A DNA stretch of 64,000 bases from Lysobacter panacisoli (lineage in GTDB: Bacteria > Pseudomonadota > Gammaproteobacteria > Xanthomonadales > Xanthomonadaceae): NCBI RefSeq assembly GCF_009765165.1, contig NZ_VLNU01000001.1:2920247-2984246 (forward strand). Reading direction: 5' to 3'. The notes below the pieces were generated by a model. It was not told the origin of the DNA. It ran no database searches and saw only the letters and a program-made list of their open reading frames with translations. The position numbers and the translations under genes are program-made. Numbering within the stretch: the first letter of the stretch is position 1; every line of letters starts with the position of its first letter. Below, one piece after another: positions 55,289 to 64,000 of the stretch.

Positions 55289-55400
55289 GGCGTTCTCTCC
55301 GGGCAAGGCGGGTTGCCTGTCTCTCCACCGACGAACCGGTGTCGGCGAAATCGACAAACGCCAGCATGCCGCGATGCGGTGGAGAAATGGAGAGATGCGA

Positions 55401-55428
55401 AAGCCGGCGGTCGCGCGACCGCCGGCTT
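55401..55428 (-). terminator. Hairpin after the polysaccharide export gene
   Basis: A perfect inverted repeat of 14+14 bases (AAGCCGGCGGTCGC / GCGACCGCCGGCTT) lies 24 bases past the stop of the export gene on the minus strand. There is no clear T run after it on that strand, so it may be a factor-assisted or weak terminator. Confidence 0.5.
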
Positions 55429-55451
55429 GCTGTGCGCCGGGCCCCTTGGCG

Positions 55452-56537
55452 TCAGCGCGTGATGTCGTACTGCGCGGAGGCCGCGTTGGTCAGGATCGCC
55501 GACAGCGGCAGCAGCTGCGACAGGAAGCGGTTCCAGCGCGTCACGCCAGCCGGGCCGACCCACACCACGTCTCCGGGCTTCAGCCGGAAGCGGTCGCCCA
55601 GCGCGAACGCGGCCGGCGATTTGGCGTTGAGCTGGTAGACCGTCGCCGGGGTCTGCTCCAACTCCTCGATGCCGCGGATCACGTAAACCGCTTCGCCCTT
55701 CGAGGTCACCGGGTTGAGGCCGCCACTGCGGCCCAGCGCCTGGGTGAGGGTCATGTCGGTGGTCTTGAAAGTGAGCGCCTGCGGACGCACGACCTCGCCG
55801 ATAACGTAGACCTCCTTGCGATCGTTGAACGGCAGGAACAACCGGTCGCCTGGCTTCAGATACAGGTCCTGCGCGATCCGGCCGTCACGATTGAGTGCGT
55901 CGAGATCGAGCGGATAGTTGCGTCCGTCGCGCGTCAGCACGAAGCCGGCGAGATCGGCCTGCTCCACGTCGATGCGCGCACGACCGATGGCCTGCGACAG
56001 AGTCAGCGGAACCGTGGTCAATTCCTGTGGCGTCGTGTCCTCGAACGCGCCCTGCAGCGCCACGCGACTGCCGAAGCCGACCACGTTGACATCGAGCTGC
56101 GGGTTCTGGATGTACTTGGCGAGGCGACTCGTGAGCGTACTGCGCAGGTCTTCGATGGACATGCCACTGACGTTCATCTTGCCGGCGAACGGGAAGTAGA
56201 ACGTGCCGTCCGGCTGCACGAGTCGGCCGTTGGTGACGGCCTGCTGCTGGTTGCCTGCCGGCGTGGTGAGTTCGGGATGATCCCAGACCGTGACGATCAG
56301 CGTGTCGCCGGGCTGGATCCGGTAGGCCTCGCCCGTGTAGCCACTGAGTTCGGTCGGGATCGTCGCGACTCTCGCCGGCGCCGCGACCACCTCGGGCGTG
56401 ATGGTCACCATCCTCACATCGTTGCCGACGGCCTGCGAGTCCTGCACGTCGCTGCGCGACATCTGCTGGCCGGGTACGCAGGCCGAGAGCGCGAGTACCG
56501 ACATGGCGACCGAACAGGAAAGAAGGAATGTCTTCAA
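55452..56537 (-). CDS. Polysaccharide export outer-membrane lipoprotein, Wza/GumB type
   Basis: With the TTG at 56537 as start the product (361 aa) begins MKTFLLSCSVAMSVLALSAC and shows lipobox Cys20; an upstream ATG at 56567 is possible. Then come a poly-export domain (YRIQPGDTLIVTVWDHPEL, residues 72-90) and SLBB-like repeats (VYVIGEVVRPQALTFK, later YVIRGIEELEQTP). It forms the outer-membrane channel for capsule or EPS. It is transcribed on the minus strand downstream of the other EPS genes and is probably the end of the locus seen here. Confidence 0.9.
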   Translation of the reverse strand: MKTFLLSCSVAMSVLALSACVPGQQMSRSDVQDSQAVGNDVRMVTITPEVVAAPARVATIPTELSGYTGEAYRIQPGDTLIVTVWDHPELTTPAGNQQQAVTNGRLVQPDGTFYFPFAGKMNVSGMSIEDLRSTLTSRLAKYIQNPQLDVNVVGFGSRVALQGAFEDTTPQELTTVPLTLSQAIGRARIDVEQADLAGFVLTRDGRNYPLDLDALNRDGRIAQDLYLKPGDRLFLPFNDRKEVYVIGEVVRPQALTFKTTDMTLTQALGRSGGLNPVTSKGEAVYVIRGIEELEQTPATVYQLNAKSPAAFALGDRFRLKPGDVVWVGPAGVTRWNRFLSQLLPLSAILTNAASAQYDITR

Positions 56538-56794
56538 TGCGTGGCCCTCGAGTTCATGGCACGGCATCGCCCGATGCCATCGTCACGCGTCCCTGTTCGA
56601 CGTGCCGGATTGATCGTCCGCTGCATCGATCGTCGTGATCGAGCGTCGTGCATGTCCTGCGTAGTCCATCGCGCATCGCATGTCGCATCGAAAGCGTATA
56701 GCGCGCATGGCGGATATCGCGTGACGAAATGGGCCCGTGGTCCGGAAACATTCAGTATCGCGACGAACACATTGCTGAAGATGCATGCGATCGT

Positions 56795-57559
56795 TCAGTT
56801 CTGTAGACGTGCCATCACGATCGCACCGAATTCCTTGATCGCACGACCACTACGCCATAGCGCGCTGCGCGAAGGGATCCAGCGTTGTGTCCAGCGATCG
56901 CGTCGCGCGCGTTCCGGAACAGGGACCGGGATCACATCGACGTTCTCATTGCTGAACTGCAGTACGGCGCGCGGCATGTGCAGCGACGACGTGACGAGCA
57001 GCACGCGATGGAATCCGTGTTCGTCCGCGAGCGCGGCGGTGTAGCGGGCGTTGTCGCGCGTGTTGCGGCTCTGGTCTTCCAGAAGCAACGCGGATTCCGG
57101 AACGCCGAGGCGGCCGATCGCGTGCGCCATCCGGCGTGCCTCGCTTGCGTCGCGCTCACCGCCGTTATCGCCGCCGCCAGAGAGGATCACCACCGGAGCG
57201 CGACCTGCGAGCCATGCGCGCGCACCCGCAGCGAGGCGGCTGCTTTCCAGGTCGTCTGCGCTGACGTTGGGGCGGTTGATCCACCGATAGCTGCTGCCGC
57301 CGCCGAGCACCACAATCGCATCGGCCTGCGGAAGTTCGCGTTCTTCGACCACGCGATAGCGCTGCTCCAGTCTCCCGCGCACCCAGTCGGACGCGACCGG
57401 TATCGACAGCAAGCCGGACCACGCCATCGCCAGCACCGCAACCACCATCCCGGTCCTGTGCTGGCGCAGCAGCAAGAGCGCCGTCGCCGCGAACAGCAGC
57501 AACAGGGTCAGGGCAGGCGGATACGTCAGGACGACGGCGAACTTCTGCAACGACTGCAT
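56795..57559 (-). CDS. YdcF/ElyC-like protein (DUF218)
   Basis: The 254-residue protein starts MQSLQKFAVVLTYPPALTLL with two N-terminal transmembrane segments (about 8-32 and 38-55) and a DUF218 domain: ADAIVVLGGGSSYRW (residues 79-93), ILSGGGDNGGERDASEARRM and a closing LLVTSSLHMPRAV. ElyC/YdcF proteins take part in envelope polysaccharide or murein metabolism. It sits in the EPS operon, 15 bases after the polymerase gene. The 227 bases from 56568 to 56794 contain no gene; any promoter for the export gene would lie here, but none is clear. Confidence 0.85.
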   Translation of the reverse strand: MQSLQKFAVVLTYPPALTLLLLFAATALLLLRQHRTGMVVAVLAMAWSGLLSIPVASDWVRGRLEQRYRVVEERELPQADAIVVLGGGSSYRWINRPNVSADDLESSRLAAGARAWLAGRAPVVILSGGGDNGGERDASEARRMAHAIGRLGVPESALLLEDQSRNTRDNARYTAALADEHGFHRVLLVTSSLHMPRAVLQFSNENVDVIPVPVPERARRDRWTQRWIPSRSALWRSGRAIKEFGAIVMARLQN

Positions 57560-57574
57560 GCGCGGGACGCTTCC

Positions 57575-58636
57575 TCAGATCACGATTTCGTGGTTGACGT
57601 AGTAATAGAACAGCGCGCACGACGCCAGAAGGCCGAACCTGAGCAGCAGCGGGTGTCGCACGATCGGGATACGGCTGTGGAAGATCATGGCCGCGAGGAT
57701 GAGCGACACCGACAGCCATGCCGGCAGTAGGTAGCGGTTGGAGAAGAAGCCCCAGCCGATCCCGAAGAACGGCAGCATCATCGCCAGGTACACCGCGGTG
57801 CTGTCCTTGATCTTCTGCCTGACGTCGGCGCGCACCAGCGGCGCAAGCGCATGCGGGAGCATGTACCAGAAGATCGAGAACACCGCGAAGTCCACGCGAA
57901 CGCCGGAGCGCGAGAAGGAATTGGCGGTGTAGCTCATCACCACTTCGTAGAGCGTGGGCAGGAGCGCGCGCACCAGCATCATCGAAACGCCGCTGACGTA
58001 CATCGCGAACGCGACCAGGGCGATCACCCGTTGCATCCGCGTGCCGAACAGCAGCACGGGAGCGAACACGAGATAGAGCAGCGAGGACAGGTGCAGGCTG
58101 CTGGCAAGTGCGCCGTACAGAAGGAAGCGTCCCCACTGCCTGCGCTGGAACGAGAGCAGCGACGTGAACACCAGCAGCGCGGCGAGGCCCTGGCGCACGG
58201 CATTGATCGAGGCGTTGACGAACATAGGCGACACGAACAGCAGCATCACTGCCACGCCGAGGAACGTCAGGTAGCCACGTGTGTCGCCGAGGTAGTCGAA
58301 GTAGCGCCGGGTCGACACGACGATCGTGCCTAGCAACAGCAGGAACAGCGCCGTCTGGTAGCCGGTGACGCCGACGCCGAGTTTCCACAGGGCGTAGGTG
58401 AGGTAGACGAAGCCGGGCTCAAGGCGTGTTTCGACGCCTTGCTCATTCAGCCCTTCGAAGAAGCCCGCATAGGTGTTGGTATCGGTGCCGATGTCCAGCG
58501 GACGCGTGCCCACCAGCCAGCAGGCGAACACCGCCACCGCGAGCAGTAGCATGACGCTCAGTACACCGGCAGCCGGCGCATCGATCGCGCGTCGCGGATG
58601 CAGGGCGTAGGGCGGGATCTGCGGATGCGTGCTCAT
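57575..58636 (-). CDS. EpsG-like polysaccharide polymerase
   Basis: The 353-residue protein starts MSTHPQIPPYALHPRRAIDA and has about ten transmembrane segments with a periplasmic loop near the N-terminus (GTDTNTYAGFFEGLNEQG). The phrase IGTDTNTYAGFFE followed by LEPGFVYLTYALWK is the EpsG-family signature. It should join EPS repeat units. It overlaps the next gene upstream in the operon by four bases. The Wzy role is by family. Confidence 0.8.
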   Translation of the reverse strand: MSTHPQIPPYALHPRRAIDAPAAGVLSVMLLLAVAVFACWLVGTRPLDIGTDTNTYAGFFEGLNEQGVETRLEPGFVYLTYALWKLGVGVTGYQTALFLLLLGTIVVSTRRYFDYLGDTRGYLTFLGVAVMLLFVSPMFVNASINAVRQGLAALLVFTSLLSFQRRQWGRFLLYGALASSLHLSSLLYLVFAPVLLFGTRMQRVIALVAFAMYVSGVSMMLVRALLPTLYEVVMSYTANSFSRSGVRVDFAVFSIFWYMLPHALAPLVRADVRQKIKDSTAVYLAMMLPFFGIGWGFFSNRYLLPAWLSVSLILAAMIFHSRIPIVRHPLLLRFGLLASCALFYYYVNHEIVI

Positions 58637-59466
58637 GAGGCGATACCTCCCGCCTGTGCGCGACGCAGCGCCAGCAGCAGGCGTTGTCGCGACTTTCGCA
58701 GCATGCCGACGCTGCGCGCGAACAGGTGCTCGGGCAGCGTCACCAGTCCCTGGCGCAGCAGTTCACGCCGAACCTCGCGACCCGCCCGATGCATGGCCTT
58801 GAGATCCTCGCTCAGGCCGCCGGCACCGTAGTTCGGCTTGTGCCAGTACGCCAGCACCTGGTCGAGCTTGGCGCAGCGGAAGCCCGAGAACGCGATCTGG
58901 CCCCACAGCAGGAAGTCCTCGACACGCCGGTACTTCTCATCGAATCGGAACGGAAGGTCGCGACGCAGCACGACCGACGCGGTAGGGAAGGGGTTGTTGA
59001 GCAGCAGGCGCCGGCGCGGCACGATCCGTGTCCGCGCCTCGCGCGGGGCATCCGGCAATCGCGAATCGCGCTCGCGCACCCGCATCGGATGGGCGATCAG
59101 CGCGATCGTCGGATCCGTCTGCAGCGCACGCGTCTGCAGTTCCAGTTTGGTCTCCGCCCAGGTGTCGTCGGAGTCGAGGAATGCAACGTAGTCCTCCGAA
59201 GCGCGTTGCCAGCCGGTATTGCGTGCGAGCGACGGACCGCCGTTCTCGGTCAGCGAGATCACTTCGATCCATCCGGCGGGATATTCGCTCGCGATCGCGT
59301 GCAGCACTTCCGTCGTGCCGTCGCCGCTGGCGTCGTCCACCAGCAGCACCTGCCGTGGCGGCAGCGTCTGCGAGGCGATGGACGCCACGGCTTCGCCGAT
59401 CGTCGCCCCGCACCGGTAGCAGGGCACCACCACGGAGATCGGAGCGGTGAAGTTTCGCGACGGCAT
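58633..59466 (-). CDS. Glycosyltransferase family 2
   Basis: ATG 59466 (overlapping the pyruvyl transferase stop, TGATG) gives a 277-residue GT-A enzyme. Motifs are VVVPCYRCGATI near residue 11, LLVDDASGDGT, the DXD in AFLDSDDTW, and a later FRFDEKYRRVEDFLLWG that contains the catalytic base region. It adds one sugar to the EPS repeat unit on its lipid carrier. A longer frame exists upstream but has no better start. Confidence 0.88.
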   Translation of the reverse strand: MPSRNFTAPISVVVPCYRCGATIGEAVASIASQTLPPRQVLLVDDASGDGTTEVLHAIASEYPAGWIEVISLTENGGPSLARNTGWQRASEDYVAFLDSDDTWAETKLELQTRALQTDPTIALIAHPMRVRERDSRLPDAPREARTRIVPRRRLLLNNPFPTASVVLRRDLPFRFDEKYRRVEDFLLWGQIAFSGFRCAKLDQVLAYWHKPNYGAGGLSEDLKAMHRAGREVRRELLRQGLVTLPEHLFARSVGMLRKSRQRLLLALRRAQAGGIAS

Positions 59467-60635
59467 CAGGCGGCCTGCGTCGTGCGTGCGGGTGAGGTCG
59501 ACCATGGTGCGCATTGGAATATGTCCTGCGCCTCCTGTGCGTAAACGTCGGGTGAAACCGCGGGTCGCGTGGCGCCGTCGTTCAGTAATGCATCCAGCGC
59601 ATGCAGGAACGAAGACTCGTCGATGTCGGGACGATCGAAGCGCAGCGTGTGCGGCAGCCCGATGTCGTCGGCGAAGTCGCGGCACTTTGGGTGGTAATCG
59701 ACGATTCCGAACGGCACGCCGCACAGATAGGCGACGATGGCACCATGCAGTCGCGCGCTGATGAACGCATCGCACTCACGGATCGCCTGCACGATCATCA
59801 GCGGATCGCCCCCGGCGTACTCGCGAATCCGTACCGGAACGCCGCGCGAACGCAGGCGCTCGCACAGCTCGCGCGACAGGGCAGCGTCGCCGTGGCGAGG
59901 GTGGCCGTTGAGACTGAACACCTCCACCTGCAGCGGTGTGCGCGCCGACATGCGCGACAACGCGGAGATCGCCGCGTCGTGCCACTGTGCCGGTGATGGC
60001 GAGGGGTGGTCGTCGCGTACGGTGTAGCTGCAGGGAGCGAGACCAATGCACGGCACGCTGCGGTCGCTGCCGGTGGAAGGAATCCATCCCGGGTCCGCGC
60101 TCACCAGCGGCAGCAGGCCGGCGAGATCGCGGCCCGCATGGGTGATGTGCTCCACGCCCATGCGTCGCGCCAGTTCGAAGGAGCGCCGGTCGCGCACGGA
60201 GAGGTAGGTGAAGTGGCGGACGAAGTTCGCGGCGGTCTCTTCGCCGGCCGCATCCGCGAACGGGCCGATGGAAACGCCGACCGCCGCCAGCTGGAGCTTG
60301 CCGCTGCGTTGCGCCGACAGCATCATCGGTTGCCGGAACGACTCGCGCGCGTTGATCACCGAACCGCCGCCCATCACCAGCACGTCGGCTCCACGCAGCC
60401 CGCGCGCGAAGCCGAACAGCCGCGCGGCCTTGCCGACGGCGCCGCTCGCACCGTAGAACGTGCGCGGAAGCGGCCACGTCGAATCCGCACCGGCACCGGC
60501 GAGCGGCGGCCCGATGACGCACGGATCGGCGTTCCAGTAGCGGCGCGCGGCGGCCGAGCACAGCACGCCGAACAGGTCGTCACCGAAGTTGCACATGCCG
60601 TAGTAGCCGGTAAAGGCGGCACGCAATGCATTCAT
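59466..60635 (-). CDS. Polysaccharide pyruvyl transferase family protein
   Basis: ATG 60635 with GAGGAG upstream gives a 389-residue protein starting MNALRAAFTGYYGMCNFGDD. Family phrases are NFGDDL near residue 17, GGGSVINARESF in the first half, HPRHGDAALSRELCERL and, near the end, ISARLHGAIVAYLCGVPFGI, the sugar-binding signature. It would add a ketal pyruvate (or act as a glycosyltransferase-fold relative) to the EPS. It overlaps the Wzx stop by four bases. Confidence 0.85.
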   Translation of the reverse strand: MNALRAAFTGYYGMCNFGDDLFGVLCSAAARRYWNADPCVIGPPLAGAGADSTWPLPRTFYGASGAVGKAARLFGFARGLRGADVLVMGGGSVINARESFRQPMMLSAQRSGKLQLAAVGVSIGPFADAAGEETAANFVRHFTYLSVRDRRSFELARRMGVEHITHAGRDLAGLLPLVSADPGWIPSTGSDRSVPCIGLAPCSYTVRDDHPSPSPAQWHDAAISALSRMSARTPLQVEVFSLNGHPRHGDAALSRELCERLRSRGVPVRIREYAGGDPLMIVQAIRECDAFISARLHGAIVAYLCGVPFGIVDYHPKCRDFADDIGLPHTLRFDRPDIDESSFLHALDALLNDGATRPAVSPDVYAQEAQDIFQCAPWSTSPARTTQAA

Positions 60636-61939
60636 CCGGCAGTCTCCTCGCGATCGACGATACGACGCACGCCCCACCACATCGACAGCAGCAGCATGGC
60701 TTCGGCGATGACCGTCGCCCATGCGGCGCCGATGCCGCCGAAGCGCGGGATCGCGAGCCAGTTCAACACCACGGCGACGAGCGTGGCGACCAGCATCGCG
60801 ACGACGCGATAGCGCATGTGGTTCTCCGTGAGCAACGCCGATCCGACGGCGGTGGACAGGAAGCGGATCGGTACGCACAGGCTGAGGATGCCGAGCAGTA
60901 TCGCGACGTCAGCGTAGGCCTGGCCGAACGCCAGCGGCACCAGCCACGGCGACACCAGCGCCAGCACGAGCCCCACGCCGAGGCCGGCCGCGAGCATCGC
61001 CAGGTTGCCGACGCGATATACGCGACGGAAACGCACGCGATCATGCACCGCCCAGCGATGCAGGCGCGACAGCAGGAACTTCTGGTACACGGTCGCCGGG
61101 AACAGGTACAGCGCGGTCATCACCGCCAGCGCGACACCGTAGTGACCGGCCTGCTCGTTGCTGTGCAGGTACTTCAGCAGCACCGTGCTGACCTGGAAGA
61201 ACACCGGGTACAGCACAGCCGCGACGCCATAAGCCCAGGCCTGCGACCACAGCTGCATCGCACCGGGAGTGTCAGCCGGAAGCCCATCGGAACCCATATC
61301 GGGACGTGGTCCGTGGCCGCGCAGCTCCATCCGTCCGTGCTGCATCGCCGACAGTTGCGGCAAGGCGAGCGCGGCGATGAGCAGCGCGACCAGTCCATAG
61401 CCGAGCGCCGCCGCCTGCGCGTTGGCGAGCGGCCACGCCAACAGTGTCGCGGCGACTGCGAGACGTCCGGCCGGCATCAGCAGCTGCCATCCGGCGAGTG
61501 CGCGGTGCCGCTCCTCCAGGCGCAGCTTGGTGCCGACGATGTCGATCGCGAATACGCCGCCGATCACGGGCGTCAGCAGCAACAGCGTCGTGCGCGTCGG
61601 TCCATCGACCGCCGTGCCGTAGAGTGCCCACGCGATCACTGCGCCGATCGCGAGCGCGCCGGTGATCGCCGAGAAGCGCAACGCGGGCCGCAGCCAACGG
61701 TCTGCCTGCCAGCCTTCGTGGCCATACGCCTTGAGCCGGAACTGCGACAGACCGAACCCGGCCAGTGGCGCGATCACGCTGACCGTCGCCAGCGACGACG
61801 CGAACAGGCCGTACTCCGTCGGTCCGAGTCGTCGCGCCAACAACAACTGCGCGAGGAACACCATGCCCGCGCCCGCGAGCGTGGCCAGCCAGAGCAGGCT
61901 GATCGCCACGGCCGCCGGTCGCCATGCCTTCACGTTCAT
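60632..61939 (-). CDS. Wzx-type polysaccharide flippase
   Basis: ATG 61939 is chosen because it overlaps the GT4 stop by four bases (ATGA); another ATG at 61951 is four codons upstream. The 435-residue protein has about 12 transmembrane segments with the MATE/Wzx phrases LLLARRLGPTEYGLFASSL at about 31-50 and QLWSQAWAYGVAAVLYPVFF. It flips lipid-linked EPS units across the inner membrane. Located between GT4 and pyruvyl transferase genes. Confidence 0.88.
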   Translation of the reverse strand: MNVKAWRPAAVAISLLWLATLAGAGMVFLAQLLLARRLGPTEYGLFASSLATVSVIAPLAGFGLSQFRLKAYGHEGWQADRWLRPALRFSAITGALAIGAVIAWALYGTAVDGPTRTTLLLLTPVIGGVFAIDIVGTKLRLEERHRALAGWQLLMPAGRLAVAATLLAWPLANAQAAALGYGLVALLIAALALPQLSAMQHGRMELRGHGPRPDMGSDGLPADTPGAMQLWSQAWAYGVAAVLYPVFFQVSTVLLKYLHSNEQAGHYGVALAVMTALYLFPATVYQKFLLSRLHRWAVHDRVRFRRVYRVGNLAMLAAGLGVGLVLALVSPWLVPLAFGQAYADVAILLGILSLCVPIRFLSTAVGSALLTENHMRYRVVAMLVATLVAVVLNWLAIPRFGGIGAAWATVIAEAMLLLSMWWGVRRIVDREETAG

Positions 61940-63111
61940 TCGCGTGCGCATTCAAGTATCGCGTCGCGCACGCCGAGCGGCTGCGCGAGTAGCTCTTCGT
62001 AGACCTCCAGCGTCCTGCCGATCACGAGGCGTTCGTCGAAATGCCGGACGGCGCGTTCCCGCGCCTTCGCGCCCAGTCGCCGCACGAGGCCGCGGTCGTC
62101 GTCGAGCTGCATGAGCAGCGCCGCCAGCGACGGCGCGTCGCGTGGCGGAACCTGCAGGCCATCGACGCCATGCGCGGTGACGACCTCGCGGCAGCCGGGG
62201 AGGTCGGTGGTGACGATGCACAGGCCGCTCGCCGCGCCTTCGATCAGACAGCGCGGCACGCCTTCGCGGTAGTAGCTCGGCAGCGCCATCACGTCCACCG
62301 TGCGCAGCAGCGACGGCATGTCGTCGACGTGGCCGAGCCACTCCACCAGTCCCTCGCGGTGCCACTGTTCGGCATCCTCGCGCGCGTACGAACTGGGATT
62401 GCCCGGATCGGGCGTGCCAGCGAGGAGGAACTCGACCTTCCGTCCACGCGCCTGCAACATGCGCGCGGCTTCGACGTACTCGCCGATGCCTTTCTCGCGC
62501 AGCAGGCGTGCCGCGAGCAGCACACGCAAGGGACGCTGTGCTTCGACGTCATCGCACGGCTGGAACCGTTCGGTGTCGACGCCGGAGCTGCGGATCACGC
62601 GGATGCGATCGGGTGCGACGAGGCGCGAATCCGTGAGCGCGGCCGCATCGTCCGGGTTCTGCAGGATCACGCGCGAATGGCCGGCGCCAAGCGTGCCGCG
62701 CATCAGCAGGCTGACGACGGGACGCAGGATGCGTGCCTTCATGCCATTGCTGGCGTACACGTAGCCCATGCCCGCGACGGCGTTGACCACCGCCGGAACG
62801 CGCGCGAAGCGGGCGGCAAGCGCGCCGTATACCGCGCATTTCACCGTGAAGTTGTGGATCAGGTCGGGCGCTTCGCGACGCAGAAGCGCGGTGAGATGGC
62901 GGATCGTGCCGGCCTCGCGCAGTGGATTGAGGCTGGCGCGGTCGAGCGGCAGCGTGATCCAGCGGATGCCGTGCTGGGCGAAGCGCTCACCGAACTCGCC
63001 TTCGGGCGAGATCATCAATACCTCGATCCCATGCGCCTGAAGGTGCTTCGCCGTGGAAAGACGGAAGTTGTAGAGGTACCAGTCGGTGTTCGCGAAAAAG
63101 GCAATGCGCAT
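61936..63111 (-). CDS. Glycosyltransferase family 4
   Basis: The 391-residue GT-B enzyme starts MRIAFFANTDWYLYNFRLST. An N-terminal Rossmann-like domain has LIHNFTVKCAVYG, and the C-terminal nucleotide-binding domain has VLLAARLLREKGIGEYVEA and the EX7E-type motif YREGVPRCLIEGAASG. It resembles WbpT/PglA-type glycosyltransferases that add an early sugar. Its stop overlaps the flippase start. It is the first complete EPS gene after the beta-helix gene on this strand. Confidence 0.9.
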   Translation of the reverse strand: MRIAFFANTDWYLYNFRLSTAKHLQAHGIEVLMISPEGEFGERFAQHGIRWITLPLDRASLNPLREAGTIRHLTALLRREAPDLIHNFTVKCAVYGALAARFARVPAVVNAVAGMGYVYASNGMKARILRPVVSLLMRGTLGAGHSRVILQNPDDAAALTDSRLVAPDRIRVIRSSGVDTERFQPCDDVEAQRPLRVLLAARLLREKGIGEYVEAARMLQARGRKVEFLLAGTPDPGNPSSYAREDAEQWHREGLVEWLGHVDDMPSLLRTVDVMALPSYYREGVPRCLIEGAASGLCIVTTDLPGCREVVTAHGVDGLQVPPRDAPSLAALLMQLDDDRGLVRRLGAKARERAVRHFDERLVIGRTLEVYEELLAQPLGVRDAILECARE

Positions 63112-63354
63112 CGGCGTGGCTTGCCGCGCGTCGCGTGATGAAGCGGGCGATGCGAGCGGCGTTTCGTCCGGATCGGGAGGTCGTCCGGATCATAGCCAGT
63201 GCGTTCGCACGGCCTCTCCACGTTCTGCTCATCTTTCCATCGGCACGTGAACGAGCGCGCGTCGAGCGGTTTCGATCGACACACTTGCACGCTGCGTCAC
63301 GGATTCATCCACGCGCATACACGCCGAATCGACATAGCACAACGCAAGCACGAA

Positions 63355-63380
63355 AACGGCCGGGCATGTGCCCGGCCGTT
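63355..63380 (-). terminator. Terminator of the beta-helix gene
   Basis: A perfect 11-bp stem AACGGCCGGGC / GCCCGGCCGTT with loop ATGT lies about 40 bases past the beta-helix stop; on the minus strand TTCG follows the stem. The rest of 63112-63418 contains no gene; any promoter of the GT4 operon lies here. Confidence 0.65.
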
Positions 63381-63418
63381 CCGTTCGCCTGCGACACGTG
63401 CCCGCGAGGGCGCGTCCG

Positions 63419-64000
63419 TTATTTCGCGTACTGGTTGCTGGTGACGCGGATGTCGGTGCTGTCCGCCGTCTTCTGGATGTGCGCGCCGTTGCCGTTGTTG
63501 CCACCGACCAGGCCGGTCATCGTGACCAGAGGATTCTGCGCCGTGTTCACGCCATGCATGCGCGTGTGGTTGTTGCGGAACACGTTGCCGCTGGCCTGGT
63601 AGGACTTGGTCGCCGCGCTGAACATCACGCCGTAGAGGTAGTTGTGCTGGAAGCGGTTCTGCGCGATGTAGCCACCGGTCGGGGTCACCGTCAGGATGCC
63701 GTAGCCACCGTTGTATTCGATGGTGCAGCCCTTGACCGTCACGCCCTTGACGCGCTTGTAGGCAAGGATGCCGTTGCCCTTGTTGTTGCGGATCAGGCAG
63801 TTCTCGATGTGGACCGTTTCCGTCGTGCGCGAATCGCCCGAGTCGGGTTCGATGTCGATGCCGCACTGCGGGGCGATGCCGTTGGTGTCGCTGAACTCGC
63901 TGTCGTAGACCTTCACGTTGGTCGCGCAGCCGATGGTCAGGCCCTGGCGACGGTTGTTGGTCGAGACGATGTTGGTGATGATCACGTCGTTGCACGGGAT
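63419..64000 (-). CDS. Right-handed parallel beta-helix protein, 5' end outside window
   Basis: The frame is open through the right edge, so the gene is partial and the beginning lies right of the window. About 190 residues are visible, with repeated beta-helix coils: [55 protein letters not shown] and [18 protein letters not shown]. The C-terminus ends [11 protein letters not shown]. Such proteins are polysaccharide lyases or structural surface proteins; its place at the start of an EPS locus suggests an EPS lyase or modifying enzyme. Confidence 0.85.
   Translation of the reverse strand: MPCNDVIITNIVSTNNRRQGLTIGCATNVKVYDSEFSDTNGIAPQCGIDIEPDSGDSRTTETVHIENCLIRNNKGNGILAYKRVKGVTVKGCTIEYNGGYGILTVTPTGGYIAQNRFQHNYLYGVMFSAATKSYQASGNVFRNNHTRMHGVNTAQNPLVTMTGLVGGNNGNGAHIQKTADSTDIRVTSNQYAK

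Overview
The window looks like a high-GC gammaproteobacterial chromosome, most probably a Xanthomonadaceae member of the Lysobacter/Luteimonas type. This rests on strong G/C third-position use, the rimP-nusA-infB-rbfA-truB-rpsO-pnp order, a TTAG-N6-TACTA LexA box of the Xanthomonadales type before dinB, and a xanthan/EPS-style export cluster. The genus is an inference.

Bases 1 to about 20,200 are the late half of a podovirus-like prophage, all on the + strand except one small antisense gene. In order: two phage tRNAs (a 3' tRNA end, then tRNA-Trp), a lysis cassette (pinholin-like holin, SAR endolysin, tiny membrane proteins, a trypsin-like lipoprotein, nested Rz/Rz1), packaging (TerS, TerL), head (portal, scaffold, SU10-like capsid), connector and tail accessory proteins (adaptor, gp10-like), small virion proteins, a cupin protein, three ejection-type internal virion proteins (one with an M15 peptidase domain) and a P22-type tailspike. 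Genes overlap by 1 to 8 bases, as in one long late operon with terminators after the capsid gene, before the tailspike and after the tailspike. No integrase, repressor or replication gene is visible; these must lie left of the window if the element is intact.

Bases about 20,250 to 30,000 are an accessory block that looks less GC-rich than the core. It holds a SRAP/HMCES-like DNA-protein crosslink protein, a lone receiver domain, an SDR stress-type oxidoreductase, a DUF2383-like protein, a small multi-pass membrane protein, an FAD amine oxidoreductase, an XRE-like regulator, and a three-gene MqsR toxin / MqsA antitoxin / SecB-like chaperone operon with a clear promoter and palindromic operator. 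Three minus-strand hypothetical genes follow. The right prophage or island boundary was not located.

Bases 30,180 to 39,540 are the conserved translation/RNA operon, with hairpins in the rimP leader and intrinsic terminators after rpsO and pnp. Bases 39,690 to 55,290 carry envelope and stress genes: membrane proteins, a two-component system divergent from a PAP2 phosphatase and an EptA-type phosphoethanolamine transferase (probable lipid A remodelling), a secreted metallopeptidase with a ComEA-like tail, SOS-controlled dinB, a Pat-type acyl-CoA synthetase/GNAT protein lysine acetyltransferase, a TerC-family Mn exporter under a yybP-ykoY riboswitch, and a GST-like protein.

Bases 55,400 to 64,000 are an exopolysaccharide locus on the minus strand: a right-handed beta-helix protein (cut by the window end), two glycosyltransferases, a Wzx flippase, a pyruvyl transferase, an EpsG-like polymerase, a YdcF-like protein and a Wza/GumB-type export lipoprotein.
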